Part shown: positions 9,590 through 18,199 of the stretch, in pieces
Layout: each line of letters begins with the position of its first letter
Position numbering within the stretch: the stretch's first letter is position 1
DNA from: Leptospiraceae bacterium
Lineage (GTDB): Bacteria; Spirochaetota; Leptospiria; Turneriellales; Turneriellaceae
Length of the DNA stretch: 44,252 nucleotides
Direction: 5' to 3'
Assembly: GCA_020440825.1 (NCBI GenBank)
Contig: JAGRNJ010000010.1
Location: forward strand, 38,862-83,113
Program-made: the position numbers and the translations under genes
The notes under the pieces: generated by a model
Seen by the model: only the letters and a program-made list of their open reading frames with translations
Told to the model about the DNA's origin: nothing
Databases searched by the model: none

Positions 9590-9990
9590 TGTAACCTGTC
9601 TAATGCGGCATTTGCCAGCGCATCTGCCTGTGTGTTTAGCTCCCTGGGGATATGTACTAATTGAATCTTTTTGGTATTAAAAAGTTTTACTGCTTTAGTA
9701 AATAAGGGAAGAAGATTTTTATTCTTCACTTTATACCTGCCATTCATTTGTTCAACCACTAGCTGGCTGTCCATTTTGATTGTCATGGAGCTATACTGCA
9801 TATTGGCTGTGTTCTCTAATAATTTAATCAATGAAATGTACTCTGCCTGATTATTTGTCATTACTCCTATGCTTTCACTCAATTGTAAAACAGGCTTTTG
9901 CAGATCTTCGGCATCAAAAACAATTACACCAATTGCAGATTCACCGGGATTACCTCGACAGGCACCATCTGTATATGCGATCAATTTCAT
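9586..9990 (-). CDS. rnhA: Ribonuclease HI
   Basis: 134-residue RNase H-fold endonuclease that cuts the RNA strand of RNA-DNA hybrids. The catalytic acidic residues are visible: Asp8 (AYTDGACRGNPG), Glu50 (NNQAEY), Asp74 (KMDSQLV) and Asp123 (NTQADALANAAL). The short form without the E. coli basic protrusion resembles the RNase HI proteins of archaea and Gram-positives. It directly precedes, and overlaps by 4 bp, the DinG-like helicase gene; since both families act on R-loops, a shared role is plausible but inferred. It overlaps the upstream ABC ATPase gene by 4 bp. Confidence 0.88.
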   Translation of the reverse strand: MKLIAYTDGACRGNPGESAIGVIVFDAEDLQKPVLQLSESIGVMTNNQAEYISLIKLLENTANMQYSSMTIKMDSQLVVEQMNGRYKVKNKNLLPLFTKAVKLFNTKKIQLVHIPRELNTQADALANAALDRLQ

Positions 9991-10985
9991 TCAGTTGCTT
10001 TTTGTGCCGGGTTCAGGCATCGATAGGAATGTAAGGGACTTATCTGTGTTACGGGAACAGGTTCAGTACATTCATTTAGTTTATATGGGCAACGATTCCT
10101 GAATGAGCAGCCATCATCTATTTCGTTGAGAGAGGGTACCTGACCAGGTATCGGTTTTAGTCTTGCTTTTTTATTCGTTTGGGGTAAAGATTGAAACAGT
10201 CCTTCGGTATAAGGATGCCTGTAATCTCGAATGATTTCAGCAACTGGACCTGTTTCTACGATCTTACCGGCATACATGATGGCCACGCGATCTGCAATTT
10301 GCGAGACTATTCCCAGGTCATGCGTAATCAGTAAAACTGCCATTTTTCTCTTTATGTTCAGTTCTTTGATTAAGCGAAGAATCTGGGCCTGAATTGTGAC
10401 ATCGAGAGCAGTGGTTGGTTCATCTGCAATCAGTAGCTCGGGATCGGTAGCCAAAGCCATAGCAATCATTATTCTTTGTCTCATGCCTCCCGAAAGTTGA
10501 AATGGGTATTGGTTGTAACGGAGTTCTGGTTCTGGAATCCCGGTGCTTTCGATCAGTGTTATTGCTTTTTTAACAGCTTCATCTTTACTTAAATCTGTAT
10601 GTTCCTGCAGTACTTCAAGAATCTGGCTACCGACTGTGAATACAGGATTCAGGGCAGTCATTGGTTCCTGAAAGATCATGGCAATTTTTCCGCCCCTGAT
10701 TTTTCTAATTTGAGACTCGTTAGCAGCCAGTATATTTTCTGATTTTAAGGAAATCTTACCTTGTGTTATTTTTCCTGGAGGTTCAATAAGATTGAGTATT
10801 GATAGTCCAGTCAGGGTTTTGCCGCTACCAGACTCGCCGACTAAAGCTAAGATTTCACCAGCTTGAATTTCCAGATCAATTTCTCTTAGTGCTTTCAAAA
10901 AGCCATTTTCGGTCTGGAAACCCACTGTTAGTTCTGAAATTTTGAGTAGAGGCGAATTGTGAATCACTTCGGTTTCGGTATTCAT
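9987..10985 (-). CDS. Oligopeptide/dipeptide ABC transporter ATP-binding protein (OppD/DppD type)
   Basis: 332-residue ABC ATPase. Walker A is GESGSGKT (residues 50-57), the signature is LSGGMRQR, Walker B is LLIADEPTTALD, and the H-loop follows in ITHDLG. The C-terminal oligopeptide-transporter extension has the cysteine-rich stretch CSFRNRCPYKLNEC, typical of the OppD/DppD subunit, which in OppD/OppF relatives can hold an iron-sulfur cluster. Such proteins power peptide or nickel uptake together with a second ATPase, two permeases and a binding protein. None of those partners is adjacent: the neighbours are a CoA-transferase and RNase H. It is therefore an orphan ATPase in this window, with partners presumably elsewhere. 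Its start overlaps the CaiB-family stop by 1 bp. Confidence 0.9.
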   Translation of the reverse strand: MNTETEVIHNSPLLKISELTVGFQTENGFLKALREIDLEIQAGEILALVGESGSGKTLTGLSILNLIEPPGKITQGKISLKSENILAANESQIRKIRGGKIAMIFQEPMTALNPVFTVGSQILEVLQEHTDLSKDEAVKKAITLIESTGIPEPELRYNQYPFQLSGGMRQRIMIAMALATDPELLIADEPTTALDVTIQAQILRLIKELNIKRKMAVLLITHDLGIVSQIADRVAIMYAGKIVETGPVAEIIRDYRHPYTEGLFQSLPQTNKKARLKPIPGQVPSLNEIDDGCSFRNRCPYKLNECTEPVPVTQISPLHSYRCLNPAQKATE

Positions 10986-12181
10986 TAAATTGCCCTTTTC
11001 TCTTTCAAGTCTGCGAGTTCTGCTTCACTATAGCCGAGCTCACTCAATAATTCCCGGGTATTTTCGCCCAAATCTGGTACACTGCCGTGAATATTTACAG
11101 GTGTTTCTGAAAATACAAAAGGAGATCCGATTGATAAAAAATCTTTACCTGTTTTACTTTTTTGCAGAGTAACCATGCCTCTAGCTTTCAGTTGCCGATC
11201 TTCAAAGACTTCATCAAGTTCAGCGACTGGTGAAAGACAGCAATCAGTGTGTTCAAACCAGGGCTTCCATTCTTGCAGGGTTTTTGATTTAAAGATTTGT
11301 ATCATTTGGTGATGAATTGTACTCAGATTCTCTTCATTTAACGGAGTTTTTTCAAGTAAATCTGATCGATCAATTGTTTTCAAGAACGTTCTAAAAAATC
11401 GTTCTTCTAAAGCTGCCAGTATAACAAACCGATTATCTTTTGTCTCATAAATATTATAGTTCGGCAGTTTGCCGTTGAGCATTTCATGTCCCCTCAAAGG
11501 TTTTTTACCATTTGCAATATACTCAGCGGCATAAAGATGCAGGAAAGCCATTGCTCCATCCATCATTGAAATGTCGACAAACTGGCCAATCCCTGTCTTT
11601 TCTCTGGCATAAAGAGCAGCCAGAATTCCTGAAAGGGCTACCAGAGTCCCTCCGCCTATATCAGCTACTTGAAAACCAGGAATCACTGGTGCGGAATTTT
11701 TAGGTCCGTTCAAGCCCAGTAATCCGGCTCGAGCTGCAAAATTTCCGTCATGGCCAGCCATGTCCTTATCAGGACCAGTTGCTCCGTATCCTGAGATGGC
11801 ACAATAAATCAAACGGGGAAATTTCTTCTGCAATTGAGGCCATCCTATTTCCAGTTCTGACATTGTGCCTGGTCGAAACCCCTCAAGAAGAATATCTGAA
11901 GTAGCCAAAAGTTTTAACAAGACCTCTCTGCCAGCCTCCCTTTTGATATTAATAGTCACTGATTTTTTCTTTCTGTTCAAGAGCGAGAACATTGCCGAAT
12001 TTTCAGTGCCTTCAATCTTGCCGCCCCAGTGTCGAGTCATGTCTCCCATGCGCGGATTTTCAATTTTTATTACTTCTGCCCCCATGTCAGCGAGGTGCTG
12101 TGAACACAGTGGCCCGGGTAATAGAAGAGAGAGATCTACAACCCGAACACCCTGCAGTGGTCCTGAAGATTCGCCTGTCAT
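10985..12181 (-). CDS. CaiB/BaiF family (class III) CoA-transferase or acyl-CoA racemase
   Basis: 398 residues, normal for the family. The N-terminus has LQGVRVVDLSLLLPGPLC, then GAEVIKIENPRMGDMTR, and the Asp of VADIGGGTLVA corresponds to the catalytic aspartate that forms an aspartyl-CoA thioester in family III enzymes or acts in alpha-methylacyl-CoA racemases. Members move CoA between carboxylic acids or epimerise 2-methylacyl-CoA. GHDGNFAARAGLLGL and the overall layout lean towards the AMACR-like branch, but substrates in this family cannot be predicted from sequence alone. It is first in the minus-strand run ending with the helicase; a 36-bp gap separates it from the upstream GHKL-like gene. 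Confidence 0.85.
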   Translation of the reverse strand: MTGESSGPLQGVRVVDLSLLLPGPLCSQHLADMGAEVIKIENPRMGDMTRHWGGKIEGTENSAMFSLLNRKKKSVTINIKREAGREVLLKLLATSDILLEGFRPGTMSELEIGWPQLQKKFPRLIYCAISGYGATGPDKDMAGHDGNFAARAGLLGLNGPKNSAPVIPGFQVADIGGGTLVALSGILAALYAREKTGIGQFVDISMMDGAMAFLHLYAAEYIANGKKPLRGHEMLNGKLPNYNIYETKDNRFVILAALEERFFRTFLKTIDRSDLLEKTPLNEENLSTIHHQMIQIFKSKTLQEWKPWFEHTDCCLSPVAELDEVFEDRQLKARGMVTLQKSKTGKDFLSIGSPFVFSETPVNIHGSVPDLGENTRELLSELGYSEAELADLKEKRAI

Positions 12182-12217
12182 TGTTCAAAAAAAGATTTGG
12201 TATCAGGATTACAACGA

Positions 12218-13060
12218 TTATCTGAATCGTGCGAGTTCATCACGATCTAAGGTCAATGTCGTAGAAACTGTTTGTCTGCTGGAATCTGGAAAAATCACCA
12301 GAGATTCTTTGATTGTATTAAATCCTTTTTCTGAAAGCACATCTCTGATTAAAAAACTGCCTAAACCATGACCACCTTGAGATTGGTCTAGCATATCTTC
12401 TTCAAACTGAATAGTGTTCTCTTCTTCACTTTGTATTCTTTCTATTACTTTGGTTCGAAGCCGCTCAAGTGCCAATTCGTCAAGATAACTTCTGTTGATG
12501 ATTGTGAATGAGATTTCATCATTTTGTGGATGTATGGAGAACCGGACAATATTTTTGTGATCATGTGTAAAAACTTTATAGCGCTCATTAAGATTGAGAA
12601 GGGTCTGCAATTCTGGAGTAAAAATTCTTTTTGAAGTTGCTTTTCTCTCTTCGTCTAACAATCGAGCCATTTCAATACGTTTCAAATTGAAATCTCTTAC
12701 CCTGTTCAGAAAAGTCATTGAGCTGCGCAAATGCATGATGTAGCGATCAAAAGATTGCCCGGCGATCGCTTTTTCTTGACCGGCTTCTTTCATTGCATTC
12801 AGGTGATCTTCCCAAAGTGCTTGGGCAAGAAAAAAGAAGTAGTTTTCCCGCAGCCCGTTGTTCAGTACTTCCATAAGCAGGGTTCGCAGGAAAACACCAA
12901 AATCTCGATTTAAAGAATAACGTTGACAAATGAGATCCATTAAATCTTTCATGACAGCGCGTGAACGATCGCCGTAATGCTTTACCAGAAAAATAATATG
13001 ATGATTATCTGCCAGCTTCTTCGAAATTCGGGCTTTTAGACCTTCGGGGGTTACGACCAC
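12218..13060 (-). CDS. GHKL ATPase-like protein of unknown function
   Basis: 280 residues. A helical N-terminal region is followed by a possible N-box (MEVLNNGLREN, residues 63-73) and, near the C-terminus, a glycine-rich GGHGLGSFLIRDVL that resembles the ATP-lid region of histidine kinases and RsbW-type anti-sigma kinases. There is no phospho-accepting histidine (H-box), receiver or membrane domain, so a partner-switching or anti-sigma-like role is more plausible than a classical sensor kinase. This rests on weak motif similarity only. A protein of comparable layout is encoded at 27043-27720. The start is a GTG; the frame runs further upstream without an ATG, GTG or TTG in the next 15 or so codons, and the ribosome-binding site is weak. 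Confidence 0.55.
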   Translation of the reverse strand: MVVTPEGLKARISKKLADNHHIIFLVKHYGDRSRAVMKDLMDLICQRYSLNRDFGVFLRTLLMEVLNNGLRENYFFFLAQALWEDHLNAMKEAGQEKAIAGQSFDRYIMHLRSSMTFLNRVRDFNLKRIEMARLLDEERKATSKRIFTPELQTLLNLNERYKVFTHDHKNIVRFSIHPQNDEISFTIINRSYLDELALERLRTKVIERIQSEEENTIQFEEDMLDQSQGGHGLGSFLIRDVLSEKGFNTIKESLVIFPDSSRQTVSTTLTLDRDELARFR

Positions 13061-13103
13061 AGCTTTAGATTTTATTTTGACCTGAAATGTAAAGAAGAAT
13101 TGG

Positions 13104-14546
13104 CTATGGGTTGCATAAATAGAGAACAGTTTCTCTTCTTCGGTTATTGAACTGCGGGTTTAATTTAATAATCAGGGCCTCTGCATAGCTAGGGTAAAAC
13201 CGGTTCTTTTCTATACACTGGATCTTGTTCGATGAGAGCAACTTTAGTTCATTTTCCGGAATAGATAAAAATGATAGAACATAAACTTCCTGAGATCGTT
13301 TCTGCTGCAGACTGTTTTTCAGGTCTTCAATTTCTGAAAGTCTTTCTGGATATTTATTCTGTATTCCATAAAAGGAATGCCAAAACGGATCAATTTTGTA
13401 GAGAATTCGATGTTGTTTCTTTAGCTGTCCCAGTTCAATTGTGCCTTTTATATTCGCTAATTGTGATCCATTGGTAGCTGCAAGAATCGAAATTAAACTG
13501 CTAAAAATCAAAAAAAGATAAAACGAACGTTGAACAAGCTTATTTGACTCAAGCTCTTGTAATCCTCTGAACGTAATCAAGAAAAAAGCCGGAATAATTG
13601 GCAGAATGTAACGATCCAGCTTGAAAGGAACAATAGAATATAAGATAACAAATATTGTGAGTACAAGTGCAGGCAATAAAGAGTTTTTTATACCTTTGAT
13701 AAAAGCATACAGAAGCGGGAAAGAGAATGGAGGTATAAAATAGACAGCTAAAATAGCCAGATAAGTATACCAGGGCATAGTCCCATAACTTTGGCTGCCA
13801 ACATGATGGGTATAGTTGTAATCCAGATAACTGAATACTGTACTTAACGGACTTCTACCAACAATGATTTCTTCGGTTACCATTAAGAATAAAACGATTG
13901 CCCCACCTGCTGATATACCCATGAGACCTTGAAATTTTTTCTCATCTTTAATAAATAAATATCCAGCTAGAACGAAAAATACTGGAGCTATTGAAAATTT
14001 AAGATAAACAGACAAAGCAAGAAAAAATCCCCCCCAGACTCGCGATGACAGCAGTGGTTCTTTCTTACTTATAAAATACAGAGCCCATGTCATGGGGATC
14101 ATTGCTAGACCATCTAACTCTACTCTGGTTGCATAAAAAGGACTTAAGGCATAGACCGAAGATGACAGGGTAATCAGGTTCTGCCATTTTCTATTTAAAT
14201 AGAGTCCCGCCAGCTTATATATTCCTAGAATCTGAAATAAAGACAAAAGACCAATAAAAAAATACCCGCTTGAAACAAGATAATCTGCTCTATCAACTCC
14301 TAAGAGACTGATGGGTTTCATGAAAAGATAAAATAAATAAGGCAGAGAAAAAAATCTTTCAGCTGGGACTTCTATATCATGCTTCCCAAACAGTAATTGT
14401 AGTGCGGGATCAAGAATATTTTGGCTGTCATCATACGCTGCAGGTCCAAAATTAAATATTGCAGCGGTCGTTCTCAGAATAAATGCGAGAAGCAGACTTA
14501 TCAACAGTGCGTTTTTCTCAAAAATATTTTTCAGTGTTGGGAACAT
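13104..14546 (-). CDS. GT-C superfamily membrane glycosyltransferase
   Basis: About 480 residues with roughly ten membrane spans. The first extracytoplasmic loop has the YDDSQNILDPALQL stretch, whose acidic pair matches the catalytic loop position of GT-C enzymes (ArnT/PMT/PIG-B style). These transfer a sugar from a polyprenyl-phosphate donor to lipid, glycan or protein on the outer face of the inner membrane. A soluble tail of about 100 residues ends the protein. I chose the ATG at 14546 because AGGA lies 9 bases upstream and it avoids overlap; the frame could open 17 codons earlier at a TTG inside the upstream gene. The upstream GT2-GtrA fusion is a likely source of its lipid-linked sugar. 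Acceptor and sugar are unknown. Confidence 0.72.
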   Translation of the reverse strand: MFPTLKNIFEKNALLISLLLAFILRTTAAIFNFGPAAYDDSQNILDPALQLLFGKHDIEVPAERFFSLPYLFYLFMKPISLLGVDRADYLVSSGYFFIGLLSLFQILGIYKLAGLYLNRKWQNLITLSSSVYALSPFYATRVELDGLAMIPMTWALYFISKKEPLLSSRVWGGFFLALSVYLKFSIAPVFFVLAGYLFIKDEKKFQGLMGISAGGAIVLFLMVTEEIIVGRSPLSTVFSYLDYNYTHHVGSQSYGTMPWYTYLAILAVYFIPPFSFPLLYAFIKGIKNSLLPALVLTIFVILYSIVPFKLDRYILPIIPAFFLITFRGLQELESNKLVQRSFYLFLIFSSLISILAATNGSQLANIKGTIELGQLKKQHRILYKIDPFWHSFYGIQNKYPERLSEIEDLKNSLQQKRSQEVYVLSFLSIPENELKLLSSNKIQCIEKNRFYPSYAEALIIKLNPQFNNRRRETVLYLCNP

Positions 14547-14562
14547 TTTACATAGTCCTGTA

Positions 14563-16110
14563 CTATCGTACTTTGAATACCATAATCTTGTAGCCAAAAT
14601 AGTTTACCAGCATGCTGATAAGTATACTGACCAGCTTTACCATATTTACTATCCATATATTATTCCCGTCATTGAAGATTGAATTGAGAGAATAAAAAGT
14701 AGCTGAAGATAAGAATAACGATAAAAGGGAAACTGAAAGAAATAGACAGTACGAGGCAATTCTTTGAAAAGTGAAACTTGCATTCAGAATGAATGAAACA
14801 AGATTTGCACCAATAAATCCTGATATGTGATACTTGATTTGTGTAATATTGTCTCCTTTTCCGAACAAAATTATCAATATATTGTGAATACTGTAATCTA
14901 CAAAAGTATTCACAATTCCCACTACAACAAACTTCAAGAAATATGAAAATCGAATACGAATTACATCAAAAAAAACCTTGGGTACATCCCAGGCAGTCAC
15001 TGTACTTCCAGGTTGATCATTCCAGCTTATCGGTACTTCTTTTACAGAAAAAGAATGTAGTTTGGCTTTTCTTAGTATCTCGACATCAAAACTGAATCTT
15101 TGAAACTTAAGATCTCTGAAAAGGAGTTGTGCACTTTCCCTGCTAAACAATTTAAAACCGCATTGGGTATCCTGAAAGGGTAATTCTGCAATTAGACGAA
15201 TTAAAAAGTTACCAGAGCGACTTATTAGCCTGCGTATGAAACTTTGTTTTTTAATTAGACTGGAGTTTTGCAGATACCTTGAAGCAATTGCGATATCAAA
15301 CGATGATAAATATCCATTAAGTTTTTCAAATTCTTCAATCGCAGTCGCTCCGTCTGCATCAGCCACAAGTATAAAATTGCCACCGCTATTCAGTACACCA
15401 GACCGAACAGCTGCTCCTTTTCCCCTATTCTTTTTATGAGTTAAGATCTTAACCTCACTCAGGTTCATTTTTTTTATGATATTTTGGGTATTGTCTTTGC
15501 TGCCATCATCAACAATTATGATTTCAAAAGTAAGCTTCGATTTTTTGAAGTATTGATGAATTTTCTTTAAATACGCAGGTAATCGTTTTTCTTCGTTATA
15601 GGCCGGAATTACAACTGAAAGATCTTTGACCGGCTTCTTGTGAAAAGTCTTTATTCTCTGTAAAACAATTGTTGTATTTGAACCACAGAGTGGTCGAAAA
15701 AATCCTGAAAAAGCTTCGTTTACCCGGCCACACCAAAAATAAAATTTATGATAGTTTTGTGATTGAATAAATCGTGAAAATACGATGATGAGAATTCTGG
15801 CAATGATTCCCCAGTTCAAGACAGACAGGATTCTAAAGCCGGCCAAATCTGCATTGTCTTGTAATTTTAATGAACTCTTTTTGAGTGAACCTATATGAAA
15901 TATCAGTAGCTGCTCTATTTGTTGAGAGGCTATATCTGGAAATGAATCCAGATCTTTTTGATGGTAAACAATTAAATCTGCATCTTGAATACTGGAATGT
16001 TTCAAGTAATTATTGCCCGATAAATTTTCGGGATCATAAATTTTTTCGGCCAGCGGCGATAAATGTTTTTCGATAATAGCCAGGGTAAGATTTTGGTAAT
16101 CTGGAATCAT
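14563..16110 (-). CDS. GT2 polyprenyl-phosphate sugar synthase fused to a GtrA domain
   Basis: 515 residues in three parts. Residues 1-155 match no family I know; one hydrophobic stretch lies at about 98-112, then a Phe/Trp-rich patch (FYFWCGRVNEAFSGFFRP). Residues 163-370 are a DPM1/DPG-like family 2 glycosyltransferase: SVVIPAYNEE, DDGS at 201-204, NRGKGAAVRSG, the metal-binding DADG at 251-254, and DTQCGFKLF. The C-terminal 130 residues are a four-span GtrA-like domain (FLKFVVVGIVNTFVDY). The enzyme should make a polyprenyl-phosphate hexose on the cytoplasmic side, and the GtrA part may help flip it. The following gene encodes a GT-C enzyme able to use such a donor. The start is ATG with no clear ribosome-binding site. 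Confidence 0.85.
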   Translation of the reverse strand: MIPDYQNLTLAIIEKHLSPLAEKIYDPENLSGNNYLKHSSIQDADLIVYHQKDLDSFPDIASQQIEQLLIFHIGSLKKSSLKLQDNADLAGFRILSVLNWGIIARILIIVFSRFIQSQNYHKFYFWCGRVNEAFSGFFRPLCGSNTTIVLQRIKTFHKKPVKDLSVVIPAYNEEKRLPAYLKKIHQYFKKSKLTFEIIIVDDGSKDNTQNIIKKMNLSEVKILTHKKNRGKGAAVRSGVLNSGGNFILVADADGATAIEEFEKLNGYLSSFDIAIASRYLQNSSLIKKQSFIRRLISRSGNFLIRLIAELPFQDTQCGFKLFSRESAQLLFRDLKFQRFSFDVEILRKAKLHSFSVKEVPISWNDQPGSTVTAWDVPKVFFDVIRIRFSYFLKFVVVGIVNTFVDYSIHNILIILFGKGDNITQIKYHISGFIGANLVSFILNASFTFQRIASYCLFLSVSLLSLFLSSATFYSLNSIFNDGNNIWIVNMVKLVSILISMLVNYFGYKIMVFKVR

Positions 16111-16231
16111 AAGACTAAACCATCTTGATTCTCCTCGTTGATACTATGAGTGAAACTGTAAAATCAATTAAAGGTAAGAATAATCCGTATTGACGGTCTG
16201 AAAAAGAAACATTGATTGACTTTGAAAACAA

Positions 16232-16305
<74 letters not shown>

Positions 16306-16330
16306 CAGAATCAATTATCAGGAAAACTGA

Positions 16331-18199
16331 ATGTCAACTTACTCCGAATTAATCGCAGAAAAACAACCATCTTTGAGAAAGAAAGCTCTTGCGGTTAAGG
16401 TAGGCGATCAACTTCTCGATTTATTCAGGGAAGCGCCGAACGGTGAAACGGGGGACGGATATAAAGTTGTAACTTTTGATACCGACGAAGGAAAGATGCT
16501 TTTTTGGCATTCGAGTGCACATATTCTGGCTCAGGCTGTTAGGCGTATCTGGCCAGATGCTAAATTTGATGATGGTCCGGCGTTGATGTCAGGGCCTGGT
16601 CATTTTTACTACGACATCTATTTAGAGCATAAAATCAGTGAAGAAGATTTTGCTCGAATTGAGGCAGAGGTTGAGAAAATTGTATCTGAGAACCACACCA
16701 TCTCTCGCAGGGTATTGGCAAAATCTGATGCATTAGCACACTTTCAATCGCAGGCTGAACAATTCAAAGTAGCGATTATTGAAAAACTACCTGAATCTGC
16801 TGAGATTTCACTCTATAGTCAGGGAGATTTTGAAGATTTATGCCGTGGCCCGCATGTTCCTTCGACAGGAGTATTCGGGGCGTTTAAGCTAACTGCAATT
16901 TCCGGAGCGTACTGGAAAGGCGATGCGAGTAATCCCATGCTGCAGAGAATCTACGGGGTGAGTTTTCCTGATAATAAGATGTTAAAATCTTACATACAAA
17001 GACTTGAAGAGGCTAAAAAACGCGACCATAGAAAACTGGGCAAAGAGCTGGAGTTATTTCATATTGAACCAACAACCCCGGGTATGGTCTACTGGCATCC
17101 GAAGGGTTACACCATCTACACTGAACTGCAAAGTTATATTCGCCGTAAGCTGGCTCTTAGAAATTATCAGGAATTGCATACCCCTACCATTGCAGATAAA
17201 ACTTTGTGGGAAAAATCAGGTCACTGGGAGGTTTTTCGAGAAAACATGTTCTTCACAGAAAGTGAAGAAAAGATTTTCGCTGTAAAACCAATGAACTGCC
17301 CATGTCATGTTACGGTTTTTAACCAGGGCTTAAAGAGTTACCGTGACTTGCCGCTCAGGCTTGCTGAATTTGGCAGCTGTCATCGAAACGAGCCATCAGG
17401 AACATTGCATGGCTTAATGCGGGTTCGTGCTTTTACGCAAGATGATGCTCATATATTTTGTACTGAAGAGCAGATTCAAGAAGAGGTGGCAAATTTTATT
17501 GACCTTGTTCGGGAAGTCTATACAGATTTTGGCTTCAATGATATTCTGGTAAAGCTGTCAACCCGTCCGGAAAAGCGGGTCGGAACAGATGAAAATTGGG
17601 ATCGGGCAGAAAAAGCCCTTGAAGTCGCTTTAGACACAAAGAAGTTAGATTGGGAGTTAAATCCGGGGGAGGGTGCTTTTTACGGACCCAAGATTGAATT
17701 TTCATTACGAGATTGCCTTGATCGAGTCTGGCAGTGTGGTACCATTCAAGTTGATTTTTCAATGCCGGGAAGATTAGGTGCTGAGTACGTTGCATCTGAC
17801 GGATCTCGAAAAACTCCGGTTATGTTGCATCGAGCAGTGTTCGGGTCTCTCGAGCGATTCATTGGTATTCTGATTGAAGAATATGCAGGCAAATTTCCGG
17901 TCTGGCTATCGCCCATTCAGGTTTCAATTCTTTCTGTAAATGAAGAAGTAAATGACTACAGTAAAGAAATTGAGAAACTTCTGAAAGAAAATGGCTTCAG
18001 AGTAGAGTTGAACATTTCCAGTGATAAAATCGGTTACAAAATCAGAGAATGGACCCAGAAAAAAATCAATTATGCAGTCGTTTTGGGTGCTCGCGAAAAA
18101 GATGGTCGAGAACTTGCAGTTCGAGAACGAGGTGAGCAGGAGACCAAATCTTTTCAGATACAAGAGTTCATTGATCTGTTAAAAAGCCAGCTCAAATAG
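16331..18199 (+). CDS. thrS: Threonyl-tRNA synthetase
   Basis: Class II synthetase charging tRNA-Thr; 622 residues. Domains in order: N-terminal TGS (about 1-55), the editing domain with HSSAHILAQAV and the cysteine motif DLCRGPHVPSTG (about 57-215) that removes mischarged serine, the catalytic core with KPMNCPCHV, GSCHRNEPSG, RVRAFTQDDAHIF and HRAVFGSLERFIG, and a C-terminal HGTP anticodon-binding domain. The zinc-ligand positions (Cys of MNCPCHV, His of DDAHIF, His of LHRAVFG) are present. The ATG has a good ribosome-binding site (AGGA, 8-9 bases upstream). It follows tRNA-Val by 25 bp and ends in an 8-bp overlap with the convergent eutL gene. Confidence 0.97.
   Translation: MSTYSELIAEKQPSLRKKALAVKVGDQLLDLFREAPNGETGDGYKVVTFDTDEGKMLFWHSSAHILAQAVRRIWPDAKFDDGPALMSGPGHFYYDIYLEHKISEEDFARIEAEVEKIVSENHTISRRVLAKSDALAHFQSQAEQFKVAIIEKLPESAEISLYSQGDFEDLCRGPHVPSTGVFGAFKLTAISGAYWKGDASNPMLQRIYGVSFPDNKMLKSYIQRLEEAKKRDHRKLGKELELFHIEPTTPGMVYWHPKGYTIYTELQSYIRRKLALRNYQELHTPTIADKTLWEKSGHWEVFRENMFFTESEEKIFAVKPMNCPCHVTVFNQGLKSYRDLPLRLAEFGSCHRNEPSGTLHGLMRVRAFTQDDAHIFCTEEQIQEEVANFIDLVREVYTDFGFNDILVKLSTRPEKRVGTDENWDRAEKALEVALDTKKLDWELNPGEGAFYGPKIEFSLRDCLDRVWQCGTIQVDFSMPGRLGAEYVASDGSRKTPVMLHRAVFGSLERFIGILIEEYAGKFPVWLSPIQVSILSVNEEVNDYSKEIEKLLKENGFRVELNISSDKIGYKIREWTQKKINYAVVLGAREKDGRELAVRERGEQETKSFQIQEFIDLLKSQLK

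Noticed and set aside
11865-12371. A 168-codon plus-strand open frame antisense to the CaiB-family gene
   Set aside because: It lies opposite a well-conserved enzyme, has no recognisable motif or ribosome-binding site, and its residue make-up is that of a shadow frame.
14547-14597. TTG start at 14597 for the GT-C gene
   Set aside because: It would overlap the upstream gene by 35 bp; the ATG at 14546 has AGGA 9 bases upstream and leads straight into the first membrane segment region.
16190-16218. Promoter with TTGACG (16190-16195) for tRNA-Val and thrS
   Set aside because: No acceptable -10 hexamer lies 16-18 bp downstream, so the match is not convincing.
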